A stretch of DNA of 64,000 nucleotides from Pyrinomonadaceae bacterium. Its GTDB lineage: Bacteria > Acidobacteriota > Blastocatellia > Pyrinomonadales > Pyrinomonadaceae. Where the stretch lies: the NCBI GenBank assembly GCA_021463165.1, contig JAJTWY010000009.1, positions 90,997 to 154,996 of the forward strand. The letters run 5' to 3'. The notes beneath the pieces are model-generated. The model was not told the origin of the DNA and did no database searches. It was given only the letters and a program-made list of their open reading frames with translations. The translations under genes were made by a program, and so were the position numbers. Positions 1-8,413 of this stretch are shown here, piece by piece (the stretch's first letter is position 1; the number at the start of each line of letters is the position of its first letter).

Positions 1-225
1 ATCGAGGTTGATGAAGCAATTCGTCGGATGGCAACCCGTGATGAGGTCTATGCCAAGCGAAATCGTATGGACAATGAGACGACGGATTTTTATCGACGCG
101 TCCGGGCTTCTTATCTCGGCATCGCCAGCCGCGAACCTGAGCGCTTCAAGATTATCGACGGGGCAGGTAATGTCGAACTTATCCACCGGGATGTTGTTGA
201 TATCGTTACAGATTTTTTGGGCTAA
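1..225 (+). CDS. tmk: Thymidylate kinase, C-terminal fragment
   Basis: The window opens inside this gene, so only the last 74 codons are seen. Thymidylate kinase phosphorylates dTMP to dTDP in the cytoplasm. The visible tail has the usual end of the family: an Arg-rich lid (RNRMDNE), then a long helix (FYRRVRASY) and a final strand with the FKIIDGAG sequence common to dTMP kinases. Its stop codon TAA shares one base with the ATG of the next gene (TAATG). That fits translational coupling with holB, a common pairing in bacteria. The assignment rests on the C-terminus alone, because the P-loop lies outside the window. Confidence 0.8.
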   Translation: MEVDEAIRRMATRDEVYAKRNRMDNETTDFYRRVRASYLGIASREPERFKIIDGAGNVELIHRDVVDIVTDFLG

Positions 226-1265
226 TGTTTAGCAGGATCGTCGGAAACGACAGTGTTAAAATCATCTTGCGACGGTTGATAGCGAATCAGCGCGTCCCGG
301 CGTCGTTGCTTTTGACCGGTGATGACGGTATTGGGAAAAAGCTTTTCGCCCTTGAGCTGGCAAGGTCGGCTATTTGCTTGGCTCAGATCGATGGGGAAGC
401 TTGCGGCAACTGTTCGGCGTGCACCCGCTCGGCTTCGTTCACAATGCCCGACCCGGAGGATAGAGATGCGTACAAACGAGTGATCTTTAGCAGTCATCCT
501 GATGTCGGCATCGTCGCGCCGTACAAACGCAACATTTCAGTTGATGCGATCCGCCACCTTGAATCCGAAGCAAATTTTCGTCCATATGAAGCCTCTGCGC
601 GTTTCTTTATCATCGACGAGGCCGACAAGATGAACGATCCGGCTTCTAATGCGTTGCTAAAGACCCTCGAAGAACCGCCGGAGACCTCGCATATTTTCCT
701 AACAACCTCACGGCCTGACTCGCTGCTTCCGACCATTCGATCGCGGTGCCAGGTCATACGGTTTGCCCCTGTTTCCACGACTGCGATCGAGGAGTACCTG
801 TTCCACCATCTGGCATTCTCACACGACGAAGCACGGCTGTCGGCGCGGCTCTCGCGGGGAAGCATTCAGCGAGCCGTCTCGCTGAATGTTAAGAAGTTTC
901 GTCAGCGACGCGATAAAATGCTCCGGGTTCTTACAAGCGCCATAGACGCCCGAGATCAGGTGGAGCTTCTGAAAACTTCCGAGGAGCTGAACGATGCCAA
1001 GAATAAAGAACATTTCGAAGAGAATCTTGACACACTTCAATCCCTGATCCACGATGTTTGGCTCGTGAGCATCGGCGGGCATCCCGATCGTATCGCAAAT
1101 ACAGACGTTGCCGACCAACTAATAAAGCTTGCCCAATGGGCCAGCCCGTCGGCCCTGTCCGCGTGGGTGAACGAGATTAACTTGCTGCGCGAGAATCTCT
1201 CCGTTAACATCAATCGCAAGATCGCGTCCGACGCACTGTTCATCGGGATGACTGCGCGAGCTTAG
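225..1265 (+). CDS. holB: DNA polymerase III subunit delta'
   Basis: Clamp-loader subunit that helps load the beta clamp at replication forks. The 346-residue protein has a P-loop GDDGIGKK at residues 32-39 and four zinc-ligand cysteines (C51, C60, C63, C66). It also has a Walker B IIDEAD at 129-134 and an SRC sensor motif near 173-175. Delta' subunits often have a degenerate P-loop, but this one looks intact, so a DnaX-like activity cannot be excluded. The length is close to the E. coli protein and much shorter than DnaX. The ATG overlaps the tmk stop by one base, and the tmk-holB order supports the call. Confidence 0.88.
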   Translation: MFSRIVGNDSVKIILRRLIANQRVPASLLLTGDDGIGKKLFALELARSAICLAQIDGEACGNCSACTRSASFTMPDPEDRDAYKRVIFSSHPDVGIVAPYKRNISVDAIRHLESEANFRPYEASARFFIIDEADKMNDPASNALLKTLEEPPETSHIFLTTSRPDSLLPTIRSRCQVIRFAPVSTTAIEEYLFHHLAFSHDEARLSARLSRGSIQRAVSLNVKKFRQRRDKMLRVLTSAIDARDQVELLKTSEELNDAKNKEHFEENLDTLQSLIHDVWLVSIGGHPDRIANTDVADQLIKLAQWASPSALSAWVNEINLLRENLSVNINRKIASDALFIGMTARA

Positions 1266-1283
1266 CTGGTACAATAGTTCGGA

Positions 1284-1739
1284 GTGTACGAAGTCAAAGA
1301 AATATCTAAAACATCAGTGCTTATGGTGGAACCCGCTGGATTAGCAACGCGGCTGATGGCCGGAGCCGCTTCGGCCACGCTTGTCGCAGGGTCTTGCGCT
1401 GTTGCCTACTTCGATCCATCCAAAGCCACTTTCTTCCCCGTGTGTCCGTTGCTCGCCATTACCGGTTTTGCGTGCCCCGGCTGCGGCCTGACGCGTGGAT
1501 TTCACGCCTTATTCCATGGCGACATTATCACCGCAATCGATTTCAACGCCCTGATATTTGTGTGGGCAGCAATAATCGGTTGGGTGACGCTCTCGCTCGC
1601 GATACTCGCCATCCGCGGACGCGGACTCTACATGTGGCCAACACGGCCAAACTTCATTTGGACGTTCATGGTCTGCTTGGTAGCCTTTGGTGTGCTCAGG
1701 AATATTCCGGCGTGGCCGCTGACCATCCTATACCCATAG
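1284..1739 (+). CDS. DUF2752 family membrane protein
   Basis: Small integral membrane protein with about three hydrophobic segments. It carries the family signature CPGCGLTR followed by a Gly-Asp turn, as in DUF2752 proteins, whose function is not known to me. Two starts are possible. The GTG used here gives 151 residues. An in-frame ATG at 1323 removes 13 residues and begins just before the first hydrophobic segment. Neither has a convincing Shine-Dalgarno sequence. It follows holB by 18 bases and may be cotranscribed with it. Confidence 0.75.
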   Translation: MYEVKEISKTSVLMVEPAGLATRLMAGAASATLVAGSCAVAYFDPSKATFFPVCPLLAITGFACPGCGLTRGFHALFHGDIITAIDFNALIFVWAAIIGWVTLSLAILAIRGRGLYMWPTRPNFIWTFMVCLVAFGVLRNIPAWPLTILYP

Positions 1740-1771
1740 AAAGGTATAGCTACCACGGCTCCTATGTTCGC

Positions 1772-2881
1772 CTAGCTGATCTGAACGAGTGGTCTTTCCT
1801 CAACCAACGTCTTTGCGTTCGCCCCTTCTCTGCGGAGCAACTCTACTTCCCTCACGAATTCCTCGACGATGTCTTCTCCGCCAACTTTGCGCATCGGGAC
1901 GCCATCTTTGAATATCATCCCGACCTGACGGCCGAACGTGATGCCAAGCTGCGAATCGTGAGCTTCGCCCGGGCCGTTGACGGCGCATCCCATGATGGAA
2001 AGATGAAGCGGCTCCTCAACGTGAGCAAGACGTCGTTCGACCTCGGTGACGATCTCGACGAAGTTGTCGATATCGAGTCGTCCGCAGGTAGGACAAGCTA
2101 CGACCGTGACGCCGCGTTTGCGTAGTTCAAGCGATTTCAGTATCTCCCAACCGACGCGCACCTCCTCATGCGGTTCGGCCGTCAGCGATACACGGATGGT
2201 GTCACCGATACCTTCGTGAAGCAACATCCCTAGTCCGATAGCTGATTTTATCGTCCCGCCGAAGGGAGTTCCGGCTTCGGTAACACCAAGATGCAGGGGA
2301 TAATCGACCTTCTCGGCCATTAGACGATAAGCCGCGACCATTCGGTTAACGTCCGAGGCTTTCAGCGAGATGATGGTATCAGAAAACCCTAGATCTTCGA
2401 GGATCCGGACGTGGCGCAACCCACTTTCGACCATCGCTTCCGGTGTCGCTGAGCCATACTTCTTCAGCAGGTCCTTTTCGAGCGATCCCCCATTCACGCC
2501 GATCCGAATCGGGACCTTTTGTGCCTCAGCGGCCCGGACCACTTCGCGAACCCGCTCGATCGGGCCAATATTTCCGGGGTTCAGACGGAGTTTATCGACG
2601 CCGGCATCAAGGGCCATAAAGGCGAGCTTATAGTGGAAATGTATGTCGGCAACGAGCGGGACATCCGTACGTTTGCGGATCTCTTTCAGGGCGATAGCAT
2701 CCTCTTCCTTAGGTACGGCTACTCTGACGATCTCACACCCGGCAGCGACCATTTGCTCGATCTGATTGACCGTTTCCTCGACATTCCAGGTTTCGGTCTT
2801 TGTCATCGACTGAACCGCAACGGGCGCTCCACCGCCAATTTGAATGTCTCGAACTTTTACCGCTCTGGTTACACGCTTCAT
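1772..2881 (-). CDS. ispG: 4-hydroxy-3-methylbut-2-en-1-yl diphosphate synthase
   Basis: [4Fe-4S] enzyme of the MEP isoprenoid pathway, converting MEcPP to HMBPP. The N-terminal half is the TIM-barrel that begins VKVRDIQIGGGAPVAVQSMT. The C-terminal half carries the cluster cysteines in CPTCGR and MGCAVNGPGE. The frame stays open to 2929, but the added 16 codons run through a palindromic repeat and look non-native. The ATG at 2881 (MKRVTRAV) aligns with the usual IspG start and gives 369 residues. It lies downstream of rseP and dxr on the same strand, so the MEP enzymes Dxr and IspG flank the site-2 protease. Confidence 0.93.
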   Translation of the reverse strand: MKRVTRAVKVRDIQIGGGAPVAVQSMTKTETWNVEETVNQIEQMVAAGCEIVRVAVPKEEDAIALKEIRKRTDVPLVADIHFHYKLAFMALDAGVDKLRLNPGNIGPIERVREVVRAAEAQKVPIRIGVNGGSLEKDLLKKYGSATPEAMVESGLRHVRILEDLGFSDTIISLKASDVNRMVAAYRLMAEKVDYPLHLGVTEAGTPFGGTIKSAIGLGMLLHEGIGDTIRVSLTAEPHEEVRVGWEILKSLELRKRGVTVVACPTCGRLDIDNFVEIVTEVERRLAHVEEPLHLSIMGCAVNGPGEAHDSQLGITFGRQVGMIFKDGVPMRKVGGEDIVEEFVREVELLRREGANAKTLVEERPLVQIS

Positions 2882-2885
2882 AAAA

Positions 2886-2960
2886 GTCGGAACGCAGGCT
2901 CGCAGCCTGCGTGAAATATCTCCGAACAATAATACGCAGGCGGGCGGCCTGCGTTCCGAC
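2886..2960. repeat. REP-like pair of palindromes between rseP and ispG
   Basis: A 14-base arm at 2886-2899 (GTCGGAACGCAGGC) is repeated exactly as its reverse complement at 2947-2960. Each arm also folds on itself: ACGCAGGC with GCCTGCGT at 2905-2912, and ACGCAGGC at 2934-2941 with GCCTGCGT. The element is thus two head-to-head hairpins around a 21-base AT-rich centre, the layout of BIME/REP pairs moved by REP-associated (RAYT) transposases. No transposase is in the window. It abuts the ispG start codon. Confidence 0.7.
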
Positions 2961-2964
2961 GATC

Positions 2965-4329
2965 CTAATTTCCAACCAACCGCGAAACGTCAAAAAAGAT
3001 CACGGTGACCATGAGCAGAAGCACGATCGCGAGGCCGCTGAGCTGGATACGCTCGCGGGCAGCGAGCGAAAGCGTCCTGCCAAACCACGACATGACCTTC
3101 TCGATCCCGAGGACCATGATCTGACCGCCGTCGAGCATCGGGATCGGCAGAAGATTCATAACGCCTAGACTGAGCGAGATCATCGTAAGTACCGACAGGA
3201 GACCAAAGAAACCGGCAGAAAAGACCGTATTAACGATCACCTGGCCGATGCCTATCGGCCCCGAAACGGTATCGCGGGCCGAACGCTCACCAGTACCGAC
3301 CTGGCCGAGAGCTTTGCCCGTCATACGCAGTATGCGAAGGTTCGTGTCGATCGCGTATCCGGCGGCACCGACAATGCCAACCTGTTCTCGGCGGTTCAGC
3401 AGATTCTGATCGAAGCCGATGCCGATAAGGTACGAACCTTCCTTCTCCTTCGCGGTTGTCGTCAGATCGATCTTCTGGCCGTTCCTGTCAACCACGAGAT
3501 CGATCGGGCCGTCCTTCGACTCAAGAACGATCGACCGCATTTCGCCCGGGTTCTTGATCGCCTTCCCGTTGACCGAGGTGATCCAGTCGCCGACCTGGAG
3601 ACCCGACGTTGCTGCCGGCATATCTGCCTGGATCGAGCCGACGACAACGGGTTCAATACCCGCATCAGCCTCCATATCGAGTTCACCCCCTGATTGCCCC
3701 TGCTGCGTGAACTTTGTTGGCGAAATGGTCAAGTCTAATCGCTGTCCGCCGCGCTCAACGGTCAACGGAAGGGGTTTTTCGGGTGATAGAAGGGCGTCAT
3801 CTCGAATGCGGTCCCACGAAGGGCTATCGACACCGTCGAATCGCACGATCCGATCCCCCGGCTGAATACCCGCTTTCGCTGCCGCCCCATCTGCCTTTAC
3901 GCTTCCAACCACCGGTGACGGATTGATCGGAACGCCCATGTAGAGGGCAATGCCGAACGGTATCGAGAACGCCAATACGAAGTTCATAAATGGTCCGCCA
4001 AGCATGACAAAGAACTTCTGCCAACGCGGCCGCAGCTCGTATAGTTCGGATTCGGGTACCGGTTCTGCAGACGAGTCCTTTGCCTCGAGCGGCCCGGCGC
4101 CGTCATCCCCGTAAAGCTTCACGTATGCTCCGAGCGGTATCGCCGAGATCCGATAGTCAGTATGGCCGATCTTTTTTCCAAAAAGTCGTGGTCCGAGGCC
4201 AAAGAACGAATAAGCCTCGACACGCATCCCGAAAAGCTTGGCAACAATAAAATGCCCAAATTCGTGGATGTTGATCGCTACGCCAAGGACGAAAACGATC
4301 GCTAAAATTGCAATAATGACATCTTGCAT
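2965..4329 (-). CDS. rseP: RIP site-2 protease with two PDZ domains
   Basis: Inner-membrane zinc metalloprotease that cleaves transmembrane substrates, such as anti-sigma factors in E. coli. The zinc motif HEFGH sits at residues 22-26 in the first membrane helix. Two PDZ-like regions lie at about 140-190 and 225-300. The second catalytic segment NLLPIPMLDGGQ starts at residue 392 and supplies the Asp ligand. The length of 454 is normal for RseP. It is the middle gene of dxr-rseP-ispG, a neighbourhood widely conserved in bacteria. Its substrate in this organism cannot be read from the window. Confidence 0.92.
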   Translation of the reverse strand: MQDVIIAILAIVFVLGVAINIHEFGHFIVAKLFGMRVEAYSFFGLGPRLFGKKIGHTDYRISAIPLGAYVKLYGDDGAGPLEAKDSSAEPVPESELYELRPRWQKFFVMLGGPFMNFVLAFSIPFGIALYMGVPINPSPVVGSVKADGAAAKAGIQPGDRIVRFDGVDSPSWDRIRDDALLSPEKPLPLTVERGGQRLDLTISPTKFTQQGQSGGELDMEADAGIEPVVVGSIQADMPAATSGLQVGDWITSVNGKAIKNPGEMRSIVLESKDGPIDLVVDRNGQKIDLTTTAKEKEGSYLIGIGFDQNLLNRREQVGIVGAAGYAIDTNLRILRMTGKALGQVGTGERSARDTVSGPIGIGQVIVNTVFSAGFFGLLSVLTMISLSLGVMNLLPIPMLDGGQIMVLGIEKVMSWFGRTLSLAARERIQLSGLAIVLLLMVTVIFFDVSRLVGN

Positions 4330-4391
4330 ACGAATTCTTAGAGATCATTACCCAGTTAGTCGTTGCAGCAAACTTGGACCAGCGATCTCTC

Positions 4392-5564
4392 CTAGACGGC
4401 CACAGCCGTTTCACTGACAGCCATTATAGCGCGTTCCCGTGCCCATTCGTCAGCTTTCAGAATAGCTTCTATGCTGTCTGCCTCGGTTGAAACGTGGGCA
4501 TCTATGATATTCGATATGATCTCCGGGATCCGGTGAAATGCGATCTGATCGGCGAGAAACGCGCCGACCGCTACCTCGTTCGCAGCGTTGAGAGCTGCGG
4601 GCGTCGTTCCGCCCTCCTTCAGGGCCCGGTACGCGAGTCCGAGGCATGGAAACCGATCGAGATCAGGTTCCGCGAATTCCAGGCTCCCGATCTTTGCCAG
4701 ATCGAGCGAACCGGTACAATTCTCCTGTCTCGCCGGGTATGTAAGCGCGTACTGGATGGCATGTTTCATATCGGGCACGCCCATCTGCGCTATCACCGAC
4801 CCGTCGATCATCTCGACCATTGAATGGACCACCGACTGGGGATGAACGATGACTGAGATCCGGTCAGCCTCGAACCCAAAAAGCCAACGAGCCTCAATGA
4901 CCTCGAGCCCCTTGTTCATAAGGGTCGCCGAATCGATCGTGATCTTTTCGCCCATCTTCCAATTCGGATGATCCAGTGCCTCGGCACGCGAAGCCTTCGA
5001 GATCTCATCTTTGGTCTTCGTCCGGAAAGGGCCTCCCGAGGCGGTCAGGATCAGTCGCCGCACCTCGTTCTTGGTTTCACCTCGAAGACACTGATGGATG
5101 GCGTTGTGCTCGCTGTCAACAGGAAGTATCTCGGCGCCGCATTTCACGGCGGCGGTGGTCATCAGTTCGCCGGCCATCACGAGCGTTTCCTTGTTTGCCA
5201 GTGCAATTCGCTTCCCTGCCTCGATGGCCCGGAGTGTCGGAACGAAACCGACTGCCCCGACGGTGGCCGAAACGACGGTCTCAGACTCCGGATGCGAAGC
5301 TACCGCGATGAGCCCATTCGGGCCCAATTCAATTCGCGGAGCCTTTGCACCATAGGAATGAAGCTCGCGTTCCAGGTTTTCGGCACAAGACCCGTCGTCG
5401 CACGAGACAAGCTCCGGACGAAACTGTGCGATCTGCGCGGCAAATTTCGGCATATTTCGCCCCGCGGCCATCGCAACTACCCGCGTATCGCCAAGATGTT
5501 CGACTACTTTGAGCGTATTGCAACCGATCGAGCCGGTCGAACCGAGGATGGAGATGGCTTTCAT
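4392..5564 (-). CDS. dxr: 1-deoxy-D-xylulose 5-phosphate reductoisomerase
   Basis: Second enzyme of the MEP pathway, turning DXP into MEP with NADPH and a divalent metal. The NADPH loop GSTGSIG is at residues 8-14. The metal- and substrate-binding stretches VDSEHNAI, KITIDSATLMNKGLE and VHPQSVVHSM are all present, and 390 residues is the usual size. It is the first gene of the dxr-rseP-ispG group on the reverse strand. The gap to rseP is 62 bases with no clear terminator, so cotranscription is likely. Confidence 0.95.
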   Translation of the reverse strand: MKAISILGSTGSIGCNTLKVVEHLGDTRVVAMAAGRNMPKFAAQIAQFRPELVSCDDGSCAENLERELHSYGAKAPRIELGPNGLIAVASHPESETVVSATVGAVGFVPTLRAIEAGKRIALANKETLVMAGELMTTAAVKCGAEILPVDSEHNAIHQCLRGETKNEVRRLILTASGGPFRTKTKDEISKASRAEALDHPNWKMGEKITIDSATLMNKGLEVIEARWLFGFEADRISVIVHPQSVVHSMVEMIDGSVIAQMGVPDMKHAIQYALTYPARQENCTGSLDLAKIGSLEFAEPDLDRFPCLGLAYRALKEGGTTPAALNAANEVAVGAFLADQIAFHRIPEIISNIIDAHVSTEADSIEAILKADEWARERAIMAVSETAVAV

Positions 5565-5610
5565 AAATGATTACCGGCAATAGACTAACATAGCTGCGAC
5601 GATACCTGAC

Positions 5611-6225
5611 TCAGGCTCCTTTTGCGGGATGCCTGCTTTCGGCAAACATGGCGACAGCCTCCATTCGATCGAGCTTTTCGGCTCCTCCGCTTTGCTGCTC
5701 GGAAAGAAACCGATTGAAGTCGGCCGATCTATTCTTCGGAATGCTTAGGCTCTCCCATTCCGCCGATCGGAAATGCTTGGCCAACAGCACGATCTGGCCT
5801 ACATGATAGGCGTAATGTGTAAGTTGGCGGTTGATCGCCTCGGCGAGGGTATGCGGCTCGCCGCGGATCGTGATCCTTCGAGAAAAATCGTCCTCGGTCA
5901 GCGGCTCCAGGCTGTCAAATAGCGTCTGCCAGCCGGCTTCCCAGGTCTCCATCAAGGATTCGCGACCGTCGCCAGTGATCTCGAATTCGTTATCGCGATC
6001 TCGCGTCTCTTTCTCGCCGTCAGTCGTAAATAGATCCTTCCAGCGCGAATGCAGGTTTCCGGCAATGTGCTTCACGATCACCGCAATAGAATTTGCCTCT
6101 TCATCGATCAAAGCAAAGAACTCGTCACCGGAAACCTGCCTGATCGCCCCCTCCGCGAGTTTCTTATAGTTGCGAAAGGACGCTATGGCATCCCTCTTAT
6201 AGTTCAAAATGAAACTTTCGATCAT
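5611..6225 (-). CDS. DinB-like / DUF1572 family protein
   Basis: Four-helix-bundle protein of the DinB superfamily. The family usually binds one metal ion through His residues and may act on low-molecular-weight thiols or stress compounds; the substrate is unknown. Candidate ligands are in HIAGNLHSRW and HYAYHVGQI. The open frame extends to 6429, but the start chosen (MIESFILNY) matches typical DUF1572 N-termini and gives 204 residues. The longer version would run into the region upstream of the divergent glycerophosphodiesterase gene. Confidence 0.75.
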   Translation of the reverse strand: MIESFILNYKRDAIASFRNYKKLAEGAIRQVSGDEFFALIDEEANSIAVIVKHIAGNLHSRWKDLFTTDGEKETRDRDNEFEITGDGRESLMETWEAGWQTLFDSLEPLTEDDFSRRITIRGEPHTLAEAINRQLTHYAYHVGQIVLLAKHFRSAEWESLSIPKNRSADFNRFLSEQQSGGAEKLDRMEAVAMFAESRHPAKGA

Positions 6226-6392
6226 ACCTGAATCCGCTCTGAAAGCGGCCTCGAACAATTCCCTAGTATAGAATAGAAGGGATCGATACCGAACCCGTTT
6301 GGCTGACGCTCTAAGATCAGATCGAACCTCGAAATGACGCATCGTATCAGCGGGTTCCGGGAGAACTACCAAAGAATATACTCGACATTCGT

Positions 6393-7283
6393 ATGAATCG
6401 TATTTTGCTGACCCTGGTTTTATTGGCAACGAGTGCCTTAGCCCAAGTGCCTCGCCAATTCAGCATAGAAGGTCACCGCGGAGCTCGTGGCCACGTTCCT
6501 GAGAATACTATTCCTTCATTCAAGAAAGCCCTCGAACAAGGTGCCGATACGATCGAGTTGGATGTCGTTATAACCGGTGACCGCAAGGTCCTCGTTTCGC
6601 ACGAACCCTGGTTCAACTCACTAATATCGCTCGACAAGAATGGCAACCGGATCCCGGTCGAGAGGCAGCGTGAGCACAACATATACAAAATGACTTACGC
6701 CGAGATCAAGCTCTTCGACGTAGGCAGCATCGGCAACAAGGATTTCCCGCTTCAGCAAAGGATGAAGATCTCGAAACCGCTCCTCAGTGAGGTCTTTTCG
6801 GAAATATCGAGGTTTGTCAAAGACCGAAAGCTGCCCGTTCCGCGCTACAACATCGAGATCAAGACCGAGGGCGAAGCCGGAGACGGGCTATTTCACCCTC
6901 CTATCAAGGAATTTGTCCGCCTGGTCTATGCCGAGATCAAGAAAGCCAGAATGCTCAGCCACGTTATCGTTCAATCATTCGACGTGCGCCCCTTGCAGGA
7001 GCTTCGGAAGACCGACCCCAAACTCCCCATCGCCCTGCTTGTCGGCAACAAGGACGGCGTCGAGAAGAGCCTGGCGAAACTCGGCTTCGATCCGGACACC
7101 TACAGCCCGCATTATTCGCTGATCGACCGTGCTATGATCGCCACGCTCCGTTCGCGCTCCATCAAGATCGTCCCCTGGACTGTCAACGAGATAGCCGATA
7201 TGGAACGAATGAAGGCGTTCGACCTGGACGGGATCATTACCGATTACCCCGACAGGGCCGTTAAGGTCTTCCGGCCCATTTAA
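6393..7283 (+). CDS. Secreted glycerophosphodiester phosphodiesterase
   Basis: GDPD-family enzyme that hydrolyses glycerophosphodiesters to glycerol 3-phosphate and an alcohol. A signal peptide ending in LATSALAQ covers residues 1-18, so the enzyme should be periplasmic. Catalytic residues of the TIM barrel are visible: H28-R29, E37-N38, E55, D57 and H70. The C-terminal part has VPWTVNE and GIITDYPD, both typical of the family. It faces away from the DinB-like gene and precedes cmk by about 150 bases. Confidence 0.9.
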   Translation: MNRILLTLVLLATSALAQVPRQFSIEGHRGARGHVPENTIPSFKKALEQGADTIELDVVITGDRKVLVSHEPWFNSLISLDKNGNRIPVERQREHNIYKMTYAEIKLFDVGSIGNKDFPLQQRMKISKPLLSEVFSEISRFVKDRKLPVPRYNIEIKTEGEAGDGLFHPPIKEFVRLVYAEIKKARMLSHVIVQSFDVRPLQELRKTDPKLPIALLVGNKDGVEKSLAKLGFDPDTYSPHYSLIDRAMIATLRSRSIKIVPWTVNEIADMERMKAFDLDGIITDYPDRAVKVFRPI

Positions 7284-7429
7284 TATCGCATCCGGGCTGC
7301 TCATCCGGCTCTCGGCGTCGGTCTTTCGACCACCTTCGGCATCTCTGCGCTTGCAGCCGACAAATTTCCGCTGCACCACCTCGTTCGAGCCTTCGGGATT
7401 TGAATACCCATCCTGTAAAATACTCCTCG

Positions 7430-8107
7430 ATGATCATCGCCATCGACGGCCCCAGCGGAGCGGGCAAATCCACGCTCGGCAAAATGCTCGCCAAGAGATT
7501 CGATCTGCTTTATCTCGACACAGGTGCGATGTACCGCGCCGTTGCGCTTGCCGTAACCCGAGCCGGCGTGCCGTTCTGGGACGTCGATCGGATCGCCGAG
7601 ATCGCCGAAACCGCGAGAATAGATCTCATCGGCGAGCCCGATGCCATGAAGGTGTTCCTCGATGACGATGACGTCTCTGCCGAGATCCGAACCCTCGACG
7701 CCGCACAGGCTGCCTCTGTCGTTTCGACCATATCCGAAGTGCGGCGCATTATGGTCGAGCATCAACGCGCGATCGGCATGGCGGCACCAAACGGCTGCGT
7801 CCTCGAAGGCCGCGATATCGGAAGCGTTGTCTTCCCGAAGGCAGATATAAAATTCTTTCTCACCGCCGAACCTGAAGCCCGCGCCCATCGACGCTTCGCC
7901 GAGGACCAAGCAAAAGGCCGTATTTCGACCTACGAACAAACCCTCGCTGAGATCAATGAACGGGACGAACGGGACGTCTCACGCGAGGATTCCCCGCTCA
8001 CCATCGCAGACGATGCCATGGTCTTAGATACTAGCGAGCTAAGCCTCAACGAAGTTTTCGAACAAATGGCCGCGAAGGTGCGTGCAAGACAAAGTGCGGC
8101 TGCCTAG
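7430..8107 (+). CDS. cmk: Cytidylate kinase
   Basis: Phosphorylates CMP and dCMP using ATP. The P-loop GPSGAGKS is at residues 7-14, followed by YLDTGAMYRA and GRDIGSVVFP, the CMP-binding signatures. The start is the ATG of MIIAIDGPS; the 10 upstream codons are not conserved in the family. The protein has 225 residues, the normal length. Its last codons overlap a possible 41-codon membrane-peptide ORF in the next frame. Confidence 0.95.
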   Translation: MIIAIDGPSGAGKSTLGKMLAKRFDLLYLDTGAMYRAVALAVTRAGVPFWDVDRIAEIAETARIDLIGEPDAMKVFLDDDDVSAEIRTLDAAQAASVVSTISEVRRIMVEHQRAIGMAAPNGCVLEGRDIGSVVFPKADIKFFLTAEPEARAHRRFAEDQAKGRISTYEQTLAEINERDERDVSREDSPLTIADDAMVLDTSELSLNEVFEQMAAKVRARQSAAA

Positions 8108-8207
8108 ATATACACTCGAACGCGACGGTTACATCCTAGCCGCCATTCACGCCGTTCCGCTCATAGTGATGCTCCTGCTGGCGATCTGGCTGGCGTTTCG
8201 CGACTAG
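8082..8207 (+). CDS. Possible small membrane protein overlapping the cmk end
   Basis: A 41-codon frame starts at GTG 8082, with a second GTG at 8094, inside the last codons of cmk and ends at TAG 8205-8207. It encodes a basic N-terminus (LPRYTLERDGY) and one hydrophobic helix (IVMLLLAIWLAF) ending in RD. The composition, with charged residues flanking a single membrane span, looks like a real mini-protein, and the overlap would allow coupling to cmk translation. There is no strong ribosome-binding site of its own, so this remains tentative. Confidence 0.35.
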   Translation: MQDKVRLPRYTLERDGYILAAIHAVPLIVMLLLAIWLAFRD

Positions 8208-8221
8208 CTCAAATCCCTTTT

Positions 8222-8285
8222 TTGTCCGCCTGTCCTCTTCCCGTCCGCCCGTTGTCCGCACCTTGTCCGCGATATGGAGCGGACA
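8222..8285. repeat. Helically phased TTGTCCGC repeats
   Basis: TTGTCCGC occurs at 8222, 8252 and 8263, a near copy CGTCCGC at 8242, and an inverted GCGGACA at 8279-8285. Spacings of 20, 10 and 11 bases place the direct copies on one face of the helix. This suggests protein-binding sites, either an upstream activator/repressor array for the ATPase gene or iteron-like sites. Confidence 0.55.
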
Positions 8286-8359
8286 GATAAATCCTTGCAG
8301 GTACAGCGGTTACGCCGTTGCAGGTCGTAAAATGCACAAATTTTCAAAAAACTTTTTTC

Positions 8360-8400
8360 TTGACACGTCCATAGCGTTGCAAGTATGATACACTGTATCA
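8360..8400 (+). promoter_or_regulatory. Promoter with palindromic operator over the -10 box
   Basis: TTGACA at 8360-8365 and TATGAT at 8384-8389 are 18 bases apart. The 15-base perfect palindrome TGATACACTGTATCA (8386-8400) covers the -10 box and the probable transcription start. The ATPase gene begins at 8414. A repressor at this palindrome would block initiation directly. Confidence 0.6.
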
Positions 8401-8413
8401 CTCTACCTTAGCT

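Noticed and set aside
1394..2125. 243-codon plus-strand frame spanning the DUF2752 gene and the ispG end
   Set aside because: Overlaps two well-supported genes in other frames. The Arg/His-rich product is characteristic of a shadow frame.
8222..8285. TTGTCCGC copies as a CRISPR array
   Set aside because: Units are only 7-8 bases with 2-12 base gaps, far too short for repeats and spacers, and no cas gene is present.
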